From: an uncultured Collinsella sp.
GTDB taxonomy: Bacteria; Actinomycetota; Coriobacteriia; Coriobacteriales; Coriobacteriaceae
Length of the DNA stretch: 64,000 nt
Direction: 5' to 3'
Assembly (NCBI GenBank): GCA_900539735.1
Contig: UQDE01000008.1
Location: 1-64,000, forward strand
How positions within the stretch are numbered: the stretch's first letter is position 1; each line of letters opens with the position of its first letter. A program made the position numbers and the translations under genes. Under the pieces are notes generated by a model that worked only from the letters and a program-made list of their open reading frames with translations, did no database searches and was not told the DNA's origin. Positions 50,301 to 57,482 of this stretch are shown here, in pieces.

Positions 50301-51161
50301 ATGGTAATCGATATGCTGGTCCAGCCCATGCTCTACGGCGAGATCTATACGCCAGGCGACGAGCCAGACGGCTTTGGTTTTTGGGAGCGTGAGTTTGGCA
50401 TGGGGCACATGGGCCCCATGGACTGGGATGAGCTCGTGGCCGAAATGGATGTCTGCGATGTGCGGAAAAGCGTGCTCGTGCCGCTCGATGTGACCACGGC
50501 GTGCGGCGGGCACTTTGGCACCAACGACCAGGTTGCCGCGCTTGTTGCCGCGCACCCCGATCGCCTATGGGGATTCGCGAGCGTGGACCCGCAAGTGAGT
50601 GGCGCCGCCGATGAGCTGGAGCGTGCCTTTACCGAGCTGGGGGCCAAGGGGCTCTGCCTGCATCCGGCAAAGCAAGGTTTTGCGCCCGATGATGCCGTGG
50701 CCGAGCCGCTCTACAAGCTCTGTGAGCGCTACAACAAGCCGGTGGTTTTCCATGCCGGTATGTCCTGGGAGCCGGGTGCGGAGCTTTCGCGAAGCCACCC
50801 GCTTGCGTTTGAGCACACCATCGCAACGCATCCGGATGTGCGCTTTAACCTGACGCACTTTGGCTGGCCCTGGGTGCGCGAGACCGTGGCGATGCTGCTC
50901 AAGTATCCCAATTGCTATACGGATGCCTCTATTACCTATATCGATTCGCCCGAAGAAATGATGCAGCGGCTCTTCACCGTCGATATGGGACCGCTGTGGT
51001 ATGAGCGTGCCCTGTCTCATCAGGTGATGTTTGCCAGCAATACGCCACGCTTCCGCGCCTTCAAGCTCAAGCGGGCACTTGATACTGTGCCCATGCGCGA
51101 TGAGGCGCGGGAGAATCTGTATTCCGGTACGGCGCTGCGTTTTCTGAAAGGTGATGAGTGA
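50301..51161 (+). CDS. Amidohydrolase family 2 protein with altered metal site
   Basis: A 286-residue TIM-barrel protein of the ACMSD/amidohydrolase_2 class: LWGFASVDPQV, VVFHAGMSWEP, NLTHFGWPWV. The N-terminal HxH of this class is replaced by VIDMLVQPML, and the late metal Asp (usually GSDYP) reads FASNTPRF with Asn. Only the two central histidines persist, so it may be a metal-independent or single-metal hydrolase/decarboxylase. AAAGGAG precedes ATG 50301; the 3' end overlaps the start region of the YjbQ gene. Confidence 0.85.
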   Translation: MVIDMLVQPMLYGEIYTPGDEPDGFGFWEREFGMGHMGPMDWDELVAEMDVCDVRKSVLVPLDVTTACGGHFGTNDQVAALVAAHPDRLWGFASVDPQVSGAADELERAFTELGAKGLCLHPAKQGFAPDDAVAEPLYKLCERYNKPVVFHAGMSWEPGAELSRSHPLAFEHTIATHPDVRFNLTHFGWPWVRETVAMLLKYPNCYTDASITYIDSPEEMMQRLFTVDMGPLWYERALSHQVMFASNTPRFRAFKLKRALDTVPMRDEARENLYSGTALRFLKGDE

Positions 51162-51162
51162 C

Positions 51163-51591
51163 ATGGTGACACTCGAGACATTGAGCTATCTATCGACGGC
51201 GCCCGACCAGTTCATCGATATCACAGAAGATGTGCATGCCGCCATAGAGCGTAGTGCGGTGACCGATGGACTGGCAGCGATTATTTTGTCGCATACGACT
51301 TGCGGCATCGTGGTGAACGAGGGGCTTCCGTGCGTGGAGACCGATCTCATGGAGACGCTCGATCGCATTGCCCCGCCCGATGCCCCCTATGCGCATGCTC
51401 ATTTCTTGCCGAGCTATGGTGCCACGGGCAATAACTCCTGTGGTCATATCAAGAGCATGATTTGCGGCAATAGCTGCTTCTTCCCCGTTCAAGACGGCCA
51501 CATTGTATGTGGCGGGGCCCAGAACATCTACCTTGCGGAGTTCGATGGACCTCAGAAGCGAAAAGTGTTCGTTGAGGTGCTGGGCGAGTAG
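51163..51591 (+). CDS. YjbQ family protein (UPF0047)
   Basis: A 142-residue YjbQ/UPF0047 protein with a conserved His/Asn set: ILSHTTCGIVVNE, LPSYGATGNNSCGHIKSM and IVCGGAQNIYLAEFDGP. Some members have weak thiamine-phosphate synthase activity, but the physiological role is open, and they often occur in sugar clusters. ATG 51163 is used; in-frame GTG 51151 and ATG 51154 overlap the previous gene's end. Confidence 0.88.
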   Translation: MVTLETLSYLSTAPDQFIDITEDVHAAIERSAVTDGLAAIILSHTTCGIVVNEGLPCVETDLMETLDRIAPPDAPYAHAHFLPSYGATGNNSCGHIKSMICGNSCFFPVQDGHIVCGGAQNIYLAEFDGPQKRKVFVEVLGE

Positions 51592-51632
51592 CAGTTGATG
51601 TCTGTGAGTCGGCGAGCTAAAGGAGATTGACC

Positions 51633-52442
51633 ATGTCGTTTATGGCTTCGATGTTTGGGACCGAGAAACCGGTAATTGGCATGCTGCATCTGCAGCCGCT
51701 GCCTGGCGATCCTCTGTATTATCCGGGCGGCAGCGTTTCGCGCGTGATCGATGCCGCCAAGCGCGATCTCGAAGCGCTGCAGTCGGGTGGCGTGGACGGC
51801 ATTCTGATCACCAATGAGCTATCGATGCCCTACGAGCAGCATGTGTCGGCAGTGACCCTTGCCGCTATGGGGCATGTCATCGGAGCTCTTGCCGCAGATT
51901 TCTCGACCCCTTGGGGTGCAGAGGCTATTTATGACGGCGATGCCACGATCGAGCTGTGCGCCGCCGTTGAGGCGCAGTTTACACGCTGCAATTTCTGCGG
52001 TGCCTGGGCTGGCGATCTTGGCCTGATCAATCGTGACTTTGCGCACACCATGCGCCGCCGTGCCGCCCTGCGTCTGGATGACCTAAAGATGTTCCATTTC
52101 ATCACAAGCGAGGGCGAGGTGTACCTTAACGACCGATCGACTCCCGATATTGCCGATTCGCTGGTATTCAACTGCCTACCCGACGCCCTTGTTATTGGCG
52201 GGTCTGCTGCCGGGCGCGGCGCTTCGGGCGAGCTTGCCGACGAGGTGCGCGTCCGTGTTGGCGATGTGCCGGTGGTATGTGGAACGGGATGTCGCGAGAA
52301 TACCGTTGCAGACGTGTTTTCGCATTATGATGGCGCGTTTGTCGGTACCTGCCTCAAGCGAGACGGCAAGCTCGACGCCTCTGTCGAAGCCGAACGGGTC
52401 GCGCGGTTCATGGCTGCCGCCCGTGCCGCGAGAGGGGAGTGA
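51633..52442 (+). CDS. BtpA/SgcQ family TIM-barrel protein
   Basis: A 269-residue BtpA/SgcQ protein: KPVIGMLHLQPLPGDP at the start, GGVDGILITNE, and a nucleotide/phosphate-binding-like VVCGTGCRENTVAD followed by FVGTCLKRDGK. SgcQ is encoded in the E. coli sgc sugar operon; a sugar-phosphate aldolase or epimerase role is guessed from the fold. AAAGGAGA precedes ATG 51633. It lies between YjbQ and an FGGY kinase, consistent with acting on a phosphorylated sugar. Confidence 0.87.
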   Translation: MSFMASMFGTEKPVIGMLHLQPLPGDPLYYPGGSVSRVIDAAKRDLEALQSGGVDGILITNELSMPYEQHVSAVTLAAMGHVIGALAADFSTPWGAEAIYDGDATIELCAAVEAQFTRCNFCGAWAGDLGLINRDFAHTMRRRAALRLDDLKMFHFITSEGEVYLNDRSTPDIADSLVFNCLPDALVIGGSAAGRGASGELADEVRVRVGDVPVVCGTGCRENTVADVFSHYDGAFVGTCLKRDGKLDASVEAERVARFMAAARAARGE

Positions 52443-52447
52443 GCGGC

Positions 52448-53965
52448 ATGCCGTACTATCTTGGCATCGACATTGGAACGAGTGCGTCCAAGGGCGTGTT
52501 AATTGATGCGGAGTGTCGAATTGTGGCGCAGGCATCTTGCCAACATGAAACCGAGAACCCTCAGGATGGTTGGTATCAGCACGATACAGAAGCGATTTGG
52601 TGGGGTGATTTTTGCCGGCTGTCTCGCGAGCTTATCGAGTGCGCGGGCATCGAGGCGAGCCAGATCCGCTGCGTAGGGTTGTCGGCTTTGGGCTGTGATT
52701 GCGTGCCAGTCGATGAAGATTGCCACGCCTTGGCTCCGGCAATTCTCTACGGGGTCGATGCTCGCTCGAAGCCGCAGATTGACGAGCTTCTTTCCGAATA
52801 TGGTCCCGATCGCGCTCGCCAGCTCTTTGGACACGATCCGTGTTCGTCGGATATCGCCCCTAAGGTCCTTTGGTTTAAGGAGAATATGCCCGAGGTCCAT
52901 GAGCGGGCGGCGAAGTTTCTTACGGCTTCGTCCTATCTATGCGCCAAACTTACCGGCAGGTTTACGATCGACCGTTACCTTGCCGAGGATTTCCTTCCCT
53001 TATACGATCGTGAGACGTGGCAGGTTAATGAGCGCGGGTGCGCGCGGTTCTGCCGTCCCGACCAGATGGCCGAAGTCATGGCGGCGACCGATATCGCCGG
53101 CGTAATCACGGATCGGGCGGCGGTTGAAACCGGTCTTGCGAGGGATACGCCGGTGCTTGTCGGAACAGGCGATTCGGGCGCCGAGGCGATTTCTACTGGA
53201 GTGTTCTGCCCCGGGGACATGATGGTGCAACTCGGGAGCACGGCCTACTTTATCTATTTGGCGGACCATATGGTCGATGACGCTCGTCTATGGCCAGGGA
53301 CATTCATCATCCCCGGAACCTACGGCATCTGCGCCGGGACCAATACAGCAGGTGCGTTGACGGCGTGGTTGCGACGCGAGTTGTACCGCGATGTCATGGA
53401 TGCCGAACACTCCGGCGGCCCCGATGCCTATGAGGTCATGGCGCACGATGCCGGGCAGGTAGGTCCTGGAGCAGATGGCCTGCTGTGTCTTCCATACTTT
53501 GCGGGCGAGCGCACCCCGCTCAACGATCCCGAGGCGCGTGGCGTGTTCTTCGGTCTGACCGAAAGGCATACCCGGGGCCATATGGTCCGTGCGGCTTTGG
53601 AGGGGGTCGCCTATACGGTCGCAGCGCATGTTGATATCATCGAGCGAGATCATGGATTGTCTATCGAGCACATCATGCTCGTGGGTGGCGGAACTAAGAA
53701 TCCGGTATGGATGCAGACGATTGCCGATGTCTGCGGGCGCGCAGTTTCGGTTGCGAAGGTCACGGTGGGCGCATGTTTTGGCGATGCTCTTATGGCGGCA
53801 CTTGCTGGCGGCGCCTATTCATCATGGGGTGAGCTTGCCCGGGTTCTTGGGGTCGCGCAAACGATCGAGCCTGATATGGACGCTCATGAGCTGTACGCAT
53901 CGCGCCGCCGTATCTTTGATGAGCTATATGCGCGAAATTGCGACCTTATGCACGAGCTAGTATAG
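52448..53965 (+). CDS. FGGY carbohydrate kinase (xylulokinase-like)
   Basis: A 505-residue two-domain sugar kinase: YYLGIDIGTSASKGVLID (ATP phosphate motif), GLSALGCDCVPVDE, VLVGTGDSGAEAISTGV and MLVGGGTKNPVWMQTIADV (FGGY adenosine motif). Typical substrates are xylulose, ribulose, erythritol or similar. ATG 52448 has GAGAGGGGA 9 nt upstream, slightly overlapping the BtpA gene end. It is the last gene of the locus, followed by the MITE-like element. Confidence 0.9.
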   Translation: MPYYLGIDIGTSASKGVLIDAECRIVAQASCQHETENPQDGWYQHDTEAIWWGDFCRLSRELIECAGIEASQIRCVGLSALGCDCVPVDEDCHALAPAILYGVDARSKPQIDELLSEYGPDRARQLFGHDPCSSDIAPKVLWFKENMPEVHERAAKFLTASSYLCAKLTGRFTIDRYLAEDFLPLYDRETWQVNERGCARFCRPDQMAEVMAATDIAGVITDRAAVETGLARDTPVLVGTGDSGAEAISTGVFCPGDMMVQLGSTAYFIYLADHMVDDARLWPGTFIIPGTYGICAGTNTAGALTAWLRRELYRDVMDAEHSGGPDAYEVMAHDAGQVGPGADGLLCLPYFAGERTPLNDPEARGVFFGLTERHTRGHMVRAALEGVAYTVAAHVDIIERDHGLSIEHIMLVGGGTKNPVWMQTIADVCGRAVSVAKVTVGACFGDALMAALAGGAYSSWGELARVLGVAQTIEPDMDAHELYASRRRIFDELYARNCDLMHELV

Positions 53966-54031
53966 CGCCGCCGAATTGCCCCACGCTCTTATGGGGGCTG
54001 CGTTGTGCGATTCGTATGTCCCTTGAGGGTC

Positions 54032-54261
54032 GTGGGCAAAAAATGCCAAATATGAGTACTGTCACAAATTTAGTAGCAGCAAAATTTGGCTCTTGAGGTC
54101 CAAGTTGAGTGTCTGCGGACAACTTAAAGCCGTCTAATATGTCCCTGGGTATGCTAAAACGACCTGATAATGAACAGTTGTACATTATCAGGTCGTTGTT
54201 TTGGTGCAAAATAATGTGACCAGTTTTACAACAGTACTCATATTTGGCATTTTTTGCCCAC
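54032..54261. repeat. MITE-like palindromic element, 230 bp
   Basis: Terminal inverted repeats of 31 bp (54032-54062 with 54231-54261) are perfect. Two nested stems occupy the interior: CAAATTT (54065-54071) with AAATTTG (54082-54088), and AACGACCTGATAATG (54158-54172) with CATTATCAGGTCGTT (54183-54197). It is AT-rich against its surroundings, has no ORF, and ends 5 nt from the tatD stop codon. No clear target duplication is visible. Confidence 0.8.
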
Positions 54262-54266
54262 CGAGG

Positions 54267-55049
54267 TCAGCGGAAGTCGAAAATGGAGTGGGAATTTTCC
54301 AGGACGACCGACTTGATGCTCTCCTCGGGGCAGTTTTTAAGCGCAGCAATGACCTCGGATACTCTTATGAGTGAATCGACGAACTGTCGCGCGGATGTTT
54401 CCGCGTCTGGTTCGGCCGGCGCGTCGGTTTCGAGTAGCAAGCGATCAAGTGGAATCTGTCGCGCGTATTCGCGCCCACGTTTGGTCGCAAGCATGCGTTC
54501 ATTCACGGAAAAGTAGCAGCCCGCAATGCGTGCGCGGACAAACTCATCTGAGGTGCCGCTAAACCAGTGGAAGATAATGGTGGGGGAGTTGGGGACGTCC
54601 TTTAGAAGGTCGTTCGACTCCAAAGTGTCCAAAGTTGCTCCCGCCGCGCGAACGGCGTGAATGGATAGAACGCGTCCAGGTAGCGGGGACTGCGATAACG
54701 TTCGGCATAGCCGTTCAAATGCCTGCGTCTGGTTTCCCTCGGTGCCTGCAAAGCGTGGCGAGAAATCGAGCCCGACCTCGCCGATAAACCGTTCCCGGAT
54801 GGCGAGTTCACAAAGCAGGCCGACCTCGGCGGTTCCGCATCGGCCGTCGGCAATCCACCAGGGGTGGAGGCCCACCCCTGCAATAACGTTGGGACTACTG
54901 CTGGCGCGTTCGGATGCTGACGCGAAATCGCGTGGATCGACGCCGCAATCAAAGAGCTCCAGTCCCATCGCTGCGGCTTCGTGGGCAACGGTGTTCGGGC
55001 TGGCCATCAGGTCGAGGTGACAGTGAGCATCAAAGGACTGCAGCTTCAT
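54267..55049 (-). CDS. TatD-family metal-dependent hydrolase
   Basis: A 260-residue TatD-type deoxyribonuclease/hydrolase. Metal ligands appear in FDAHCHLD (HxH), FIGEVGLDFSPRF (Glu), VLSIHAV (His), FHWFSG (His) and LLETDAP (Asp). Family members trim 3' DNA ends or act in RNA/DNA quality control. It is somewhat divergent. The gene is followed at its 3' end by the MITE-like element. Confidence 0.9.
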   Translation of the reverse strand: MKLQSFDAHCHLDLMASPNTVAHEAAAMGLELFDCGVDPRDFASASERASSSPNVIAGVGLHPWWIADGRCGTAEVGLLCELAIRERFIGEVGLDFSPRFAGTEGNQTQAFERLCRTLSQSPLPGRVLSIHAVRAAGATLDTLESNDLLKDVPNSPTIIFHWFSGTSDEFVRARIAGCYFSVNERMLATKRGREYARQIPLDRLLLETDAPAEPDAETSARQFVDSLIRVSEVIAALKNCPEESIKSVVLENSHSIFDFR

Positions 55050-55063
55050 CGCGGTGTGCCTTG

Positions 55064-55861
55064 CTAGTCCAGGCGCTGGCCGTCGGCGCGAACGCGCTCG
55101 GTACCGCGTCCACTGATCTTGCGAATAACCTCGCCGGCAATCATCTGGCCCATGATGGGCGGCATAAAGCTGGCGGTTCCGAGCTCGGTGCGCTCGTGGA
55201 TGTTGGAGGGGTCACGGCGCTGAGTCTTGACCGACTCCTCGCAGCTAAATAGAACGTGCAGGCTCTTGATGCCACGTTTTTTGCACTCTTTGCGCATGAT
55301 ACGGCTCATGGGGTCGCGCACCGTGTCAAAGATATCGGCGAAACGCAGGCATTCGGGATGCAGCTTGTTGCCGCCGCCCATGGAGCTCACCAGGCGAATG
55401 TCGTGGTCCTGAGCATACTTGGCGACGGTGAGCTTGGCCGAGATGGTATCGATGGCGTCGATAACGTAGTCGAGCGTGCCACCTGTCTGCTCCAGAACGC
55501 TCGCGAAGAATTCGTCGATGTTGTCGCTCAGCAGGTATTCGGTGCGCTTGATGACGGTGGCGGCAGGGTTGATGTCATGGATCATGGCCTCCATGACGTC
55601 GACTTTACGCTTGCCGATGGTGCTGTGAAACGCGATGGCCTGACGGTTGATATTGCTGGGCGCAATGATGTCTTTATCCAGAATTACGAAATGGCCGATG
55701 CCGCCGCGGGCGAGCGCTTCGCAGCAGTTAGAGCCCACGCCGCCGCAGCCGAGCACCAACACCGTGGCGTCGGCGAGCTTGTCGAGCGCCTCGCGCCCCA
55801 TGATGATCTCGAGCTTGGTGTCGCGCGTCTCGACGGGAGCGGCGGCTGCGGTTTCGGTCAT
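55064..55861 (-). CDS. tcdA: tRNA threonylcarbamoyladenosine dehydratase
   Basis: A 265-residue E1-like ThiF-fold enzyme (TcdA/CsdL) that cyclises t6A37 of ANN-decoding tRNAs to ct6A using ATP. Visible are VLVLGCGGVGSNCCEALARG (nucleotide loop), SNINRQAI, VIDAIDTISAKL and the C-terminal TASFMPPIMGQMIAG. GGAGGATAT precedes ATG 55861. It is followed by tatD with a 14-nt gap. Confidence 0.93.
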   Translation of the reverse strand: MTETAAAAPVETRDTKLEIIMGREALDKLADATVLVLGCGGVGSNCCEALARGGIGHFVILDKDIIAPSNINRQAIAFHSTIGKRKVDVMEAMIHDINPAATVIKRTEYLLSDNIDEFFASVLEQTGGTLDYVIDAIDTISAKLTVAKYAQDHDIRLVSSMGGGNKLHPECLRFADIFDTVRDPMSRIMRKECKKRGIKSLHVLFSCEESVKTQRRDPSNIHERTELGTASFMPPIMGQMIAGEVIRKISGRGTERVRADGQRLD

Positions 55862-55949
55862 AGATATCCTCCGATGGGGAAGTAATTAACGTAATTGGCT
55901 ATCGCCATTATAGGTATTATTCTGCCTCCATTTGAGGCCTTGGGGCATG

Positions 55950-55978
55950 TTGAAATGAAGCGGGGATTCGCATAAGAT
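55950..55978 (+). promoter_or_regulatory. Strong promoter for putative antisense RNA
   Basis: -35 TTGAAA (55950-55955), an exact 17-bp spacer and -10 TAAGAT (55973-55978). There is no ORF downstream on this strand; the transcript would run into the 3' end of the small hydrophobic gene on the other strand. Confidence 0.7.
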
Positions 55979-55984
55979 TGAAGC

Positions 55985-56095
55985 AGATGGCACCCGTGGC
56001 CGCGGGTTGGCCAACTCCGAAACACGTTTATGGCGTGAGAAGTGGCCGTCTTCGCATTACGCGGGGGCGGCTATTTCATTCGACCTCCAATGTGG
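55985..56095 (+). ncRNA. Putative antisense antitoxin RNA
   Basis: Predicted from the promoter at 55950-55978. The RNA would contain several stems (GGCC-GCGGGTT-GGCC; GCCG...CGGC around 56046-56072) and overlap the 3' untranslated region and last codons of the 28-residue peptide gene. The end is not defined by a clear T-run. The convergent layout is that of TxpA/RatA- and BsrG/SR4-type loci. Confidence 0.4.
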
Positions 56096-56157
56096 ATGCC
56101 GAGCTCCACAGCCGCGATTACAAGCAATAACAACGTCAGGACATCGTCAATACTCAT
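56071..56157 (-). CDS. Small hydrophobic peptide, putative type I toxin
   Basis: A 28-codon frame starting at ATG 56157 with an excellent AAGGAGAT site 6 nt upstream. The peptide begins MSIDDVLTLLLLVIAAVELG and ends with a basic GGRMK tail: a single membrane helix with short acidic N- and basic C-termini, as in small holin-like type I toxins. A -10 TACAAT (minus, 56210-56215) lies upstream. Together with the convergent antisense promoter this suggests a type I toxin-antitoxin system. I know of no named family match. Confidence 0.6.
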   Translation of the reverse strand: MSIDDVLTLLLLVIAAVELGIHIGGRMK

Positions 56158-56209
56158 AGTCCATCTCCTTCTCTGGTAGAGGGGAGCTGGCTCATCTGCT
56201 TCTAACGGT

Positions 56210-56238
56210 ATTGTAACTAAAAGCGAACGAGTGTTCTA
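56210..56238 (-). promoter_or_regulatory. Candidate promoter of small hydrophobic peptide gene
   Basis: On the minus strand -35 TAGAAC (56233-56238), a 17-bp spacer and -10 TACAAT (56210-56215); leader of about 45-50 nt. Confidence 0.45.
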
Positions 56239-56250
56239 TGGCTATTGCTG

Positions 56251-56290
56251 AATTAGATAATTAGACAAACATCTAAATATCGAGTATAGT
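56251..56290 (+). promoter_or_regulatory. sdpR promoter with overlapping operator
   Basis: -35 TTAGAC (56261-56266), 18-bp spacer, -10 TATAGT (56285-56290). The dyad TTAGA-N6-TCTAA (56261-56276) overlaps the -35 and spacer, with another TTAGA at 56253-56257; this fits autorepression by the ArsR-family product. Confidence 0.65.
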
Positions 56291-56324
56291 GTGCGCGTCG
56301 AACGAACTGGTGAGAGGAGGTTCT

Positions 56325-56603
56325 ATGCCGGGAGAGGGTTTTAAGGCACTGGCCGATCCGACGCGGCGGCGTATTTTGGAGCTGCTGCGCGAGGGCAATT
56401 GCACGGCGGGGGAGCTTGCCGAGCATTTTGACATCAGCAAGCCTTCGCTGAGCCACCATTTGGCGACGCTCAAAAACGCCGGGTTGGTGACTGACGAACG
56501 TCATGGCCAAAACATCGTTTACAGCTTAAACACCACCGTCATGCAGGACTTGATCGGTTGGTTTATGGGCTTTACAAACACTGAAGGTGATAAGGATGAA
56601 TAA
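56325..56603 (+). CDS. ArsR-family autorepressor (SdpR-like)
   Basis: A 92-residue winged-helix regulator: FKALADPTRRRILELLREG, then the recognition helix ISKPSLSHHLATLKNAGLV. No metal-binding CxC motif is present, as in SdpR. In Bacillus, SdpR represses sdpRI until SdpI sequesters it at the membrane. AGAGGAGG precedes ATG 56325. The stop overlaps the start of the SdpI-like gene by 8 nt. Confidence 0.9.
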   Translation: MPGEGFKALADPTRRRILELLREGNCTAGELAEHFDISKPSLSHHLATLKNAGLVTDERHGQNIVYSLNTTVMQDLIGWFMGFTNTEGDKDE

Positions 56604-57300
56604 CGAAAACAAAGGCATTCATTCCACGGGGGTATCGTCGCGCGTGTGGATTGCGCTGGTCGCTCTATGCGTCGCCAATGTCGCAGCGCATCTGATAGTG
56701 ATGCCGAGCTTGCCTGCGCAGATTCCCACGCACTGGGGCGCGAACGGCGCCGTCGACGGTTGGGGTCCTAGCTGGATGGCCTCCGCGCTCGGCGTGCTGC
56801 CTCTGGCGCTTCTCGCAATGTTCTGCGTGGTGCCGCGCGTCGATCCCAAAGGTGAGGCATATCGAACCTCGGGCAAGTTCTATCAGGGCTTCGTAATCGC
56901 CTTCACCTTGTTCATGTGCGCCATAAGCTGGCTGGGAGAGCTTACGGTCTGGGGCGTGGTGCCGGCGGTCGGTTCGGTTAACGTGCTGATTTCCGGTGCT
57001 ATCGGTTTGCTGTTCATCGGCGTAGGCAACTACTTGCCGCGTGTGAAGCAGAACTATACGCTCGGTATCAAGACGCCCTGGGCACTTGCCGATCCCGAGA
57101 ACTGGCGCCGTACGCAGCGCTTTGGCGGTGCCTGCTTTATGGTGCTGGGTGTTGGCCTGATTGTGATGGGCGTGGCGGGCAGCGTGCTTTCGAGTGAAGT
57201 CGTCGCCGCAGTGATTGCGGTTCTGGCGTTTGGTTCGGCCGGAGCCGTCTACGTCTACTCGTATCTGCTGTGGCGCAAATCGCAGCGAGCCGCTCGTTAA
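56596..57300 (+). CDS. SdpI-family membrane protein
   Basis: A 234-residue membrane protein of about six helices. The N-terminal part has the DUF1648 signature MPSLPAQIPTHWGANGAVDG, and the C-terminal SdpI segment reads NYLPRVKQNYTLGIKTPWAL. Bacillus SdpI gives immunity to toxin SDP and senses it. No sdpC-like toxin gene is near, so this is an orphan immunity/signalling pair. ATG 56596 overlaps sdpR. Confidence 0.9.
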   Translation: MNNENKGIHSTGVSSRVWIALVALCVANVAAHLIVMPSLPAQIPTHWGANGAVDGWGPSWMASALGVLPLALLAMFCVVPRVDPKGEAYRTSGKFYQGFVIAFTLFMCAISWLGELTVWGVVPAVGSVNVLISGAIGLLFIGVGNYLPRVKQNYTLGIKTPWALADPENWRRTQRFGGACFMVLGVGLIVMGVAGSVLSSEVVAAVIAVLAFGSAGAVYVYSYLLWRKSQRAAR

Positions 57301-57364
57301 GGTTGCGGAAAACTAGCGTACGCAGTTCATAGTATGTTCCGGGGGACTTTTCCCAGGTAGTATT

Positions 57365-57392
57365 AGGGGTGTGGGCAACCATGCCCCTTTTT
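57365..57392 (+). terminator. Terminator after sdpI-like gene
   Basis: AGGGGT (57365-57370) pairs with GCCCCT (57383-57388, one G-U), followed by TTTTT. It lies in the gap before ettA and could also attenuate ettA. Confidence 0.6.
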
Positions 57393-57482
57393 CGTTAAGT
57401 TTCAGAGCTGGTTTTTCATTTCGTTTCCACTAAAGCGAAACAAGAATAGGGAAACAGCAGGTAGAAAGGATAGAACAGGCAT

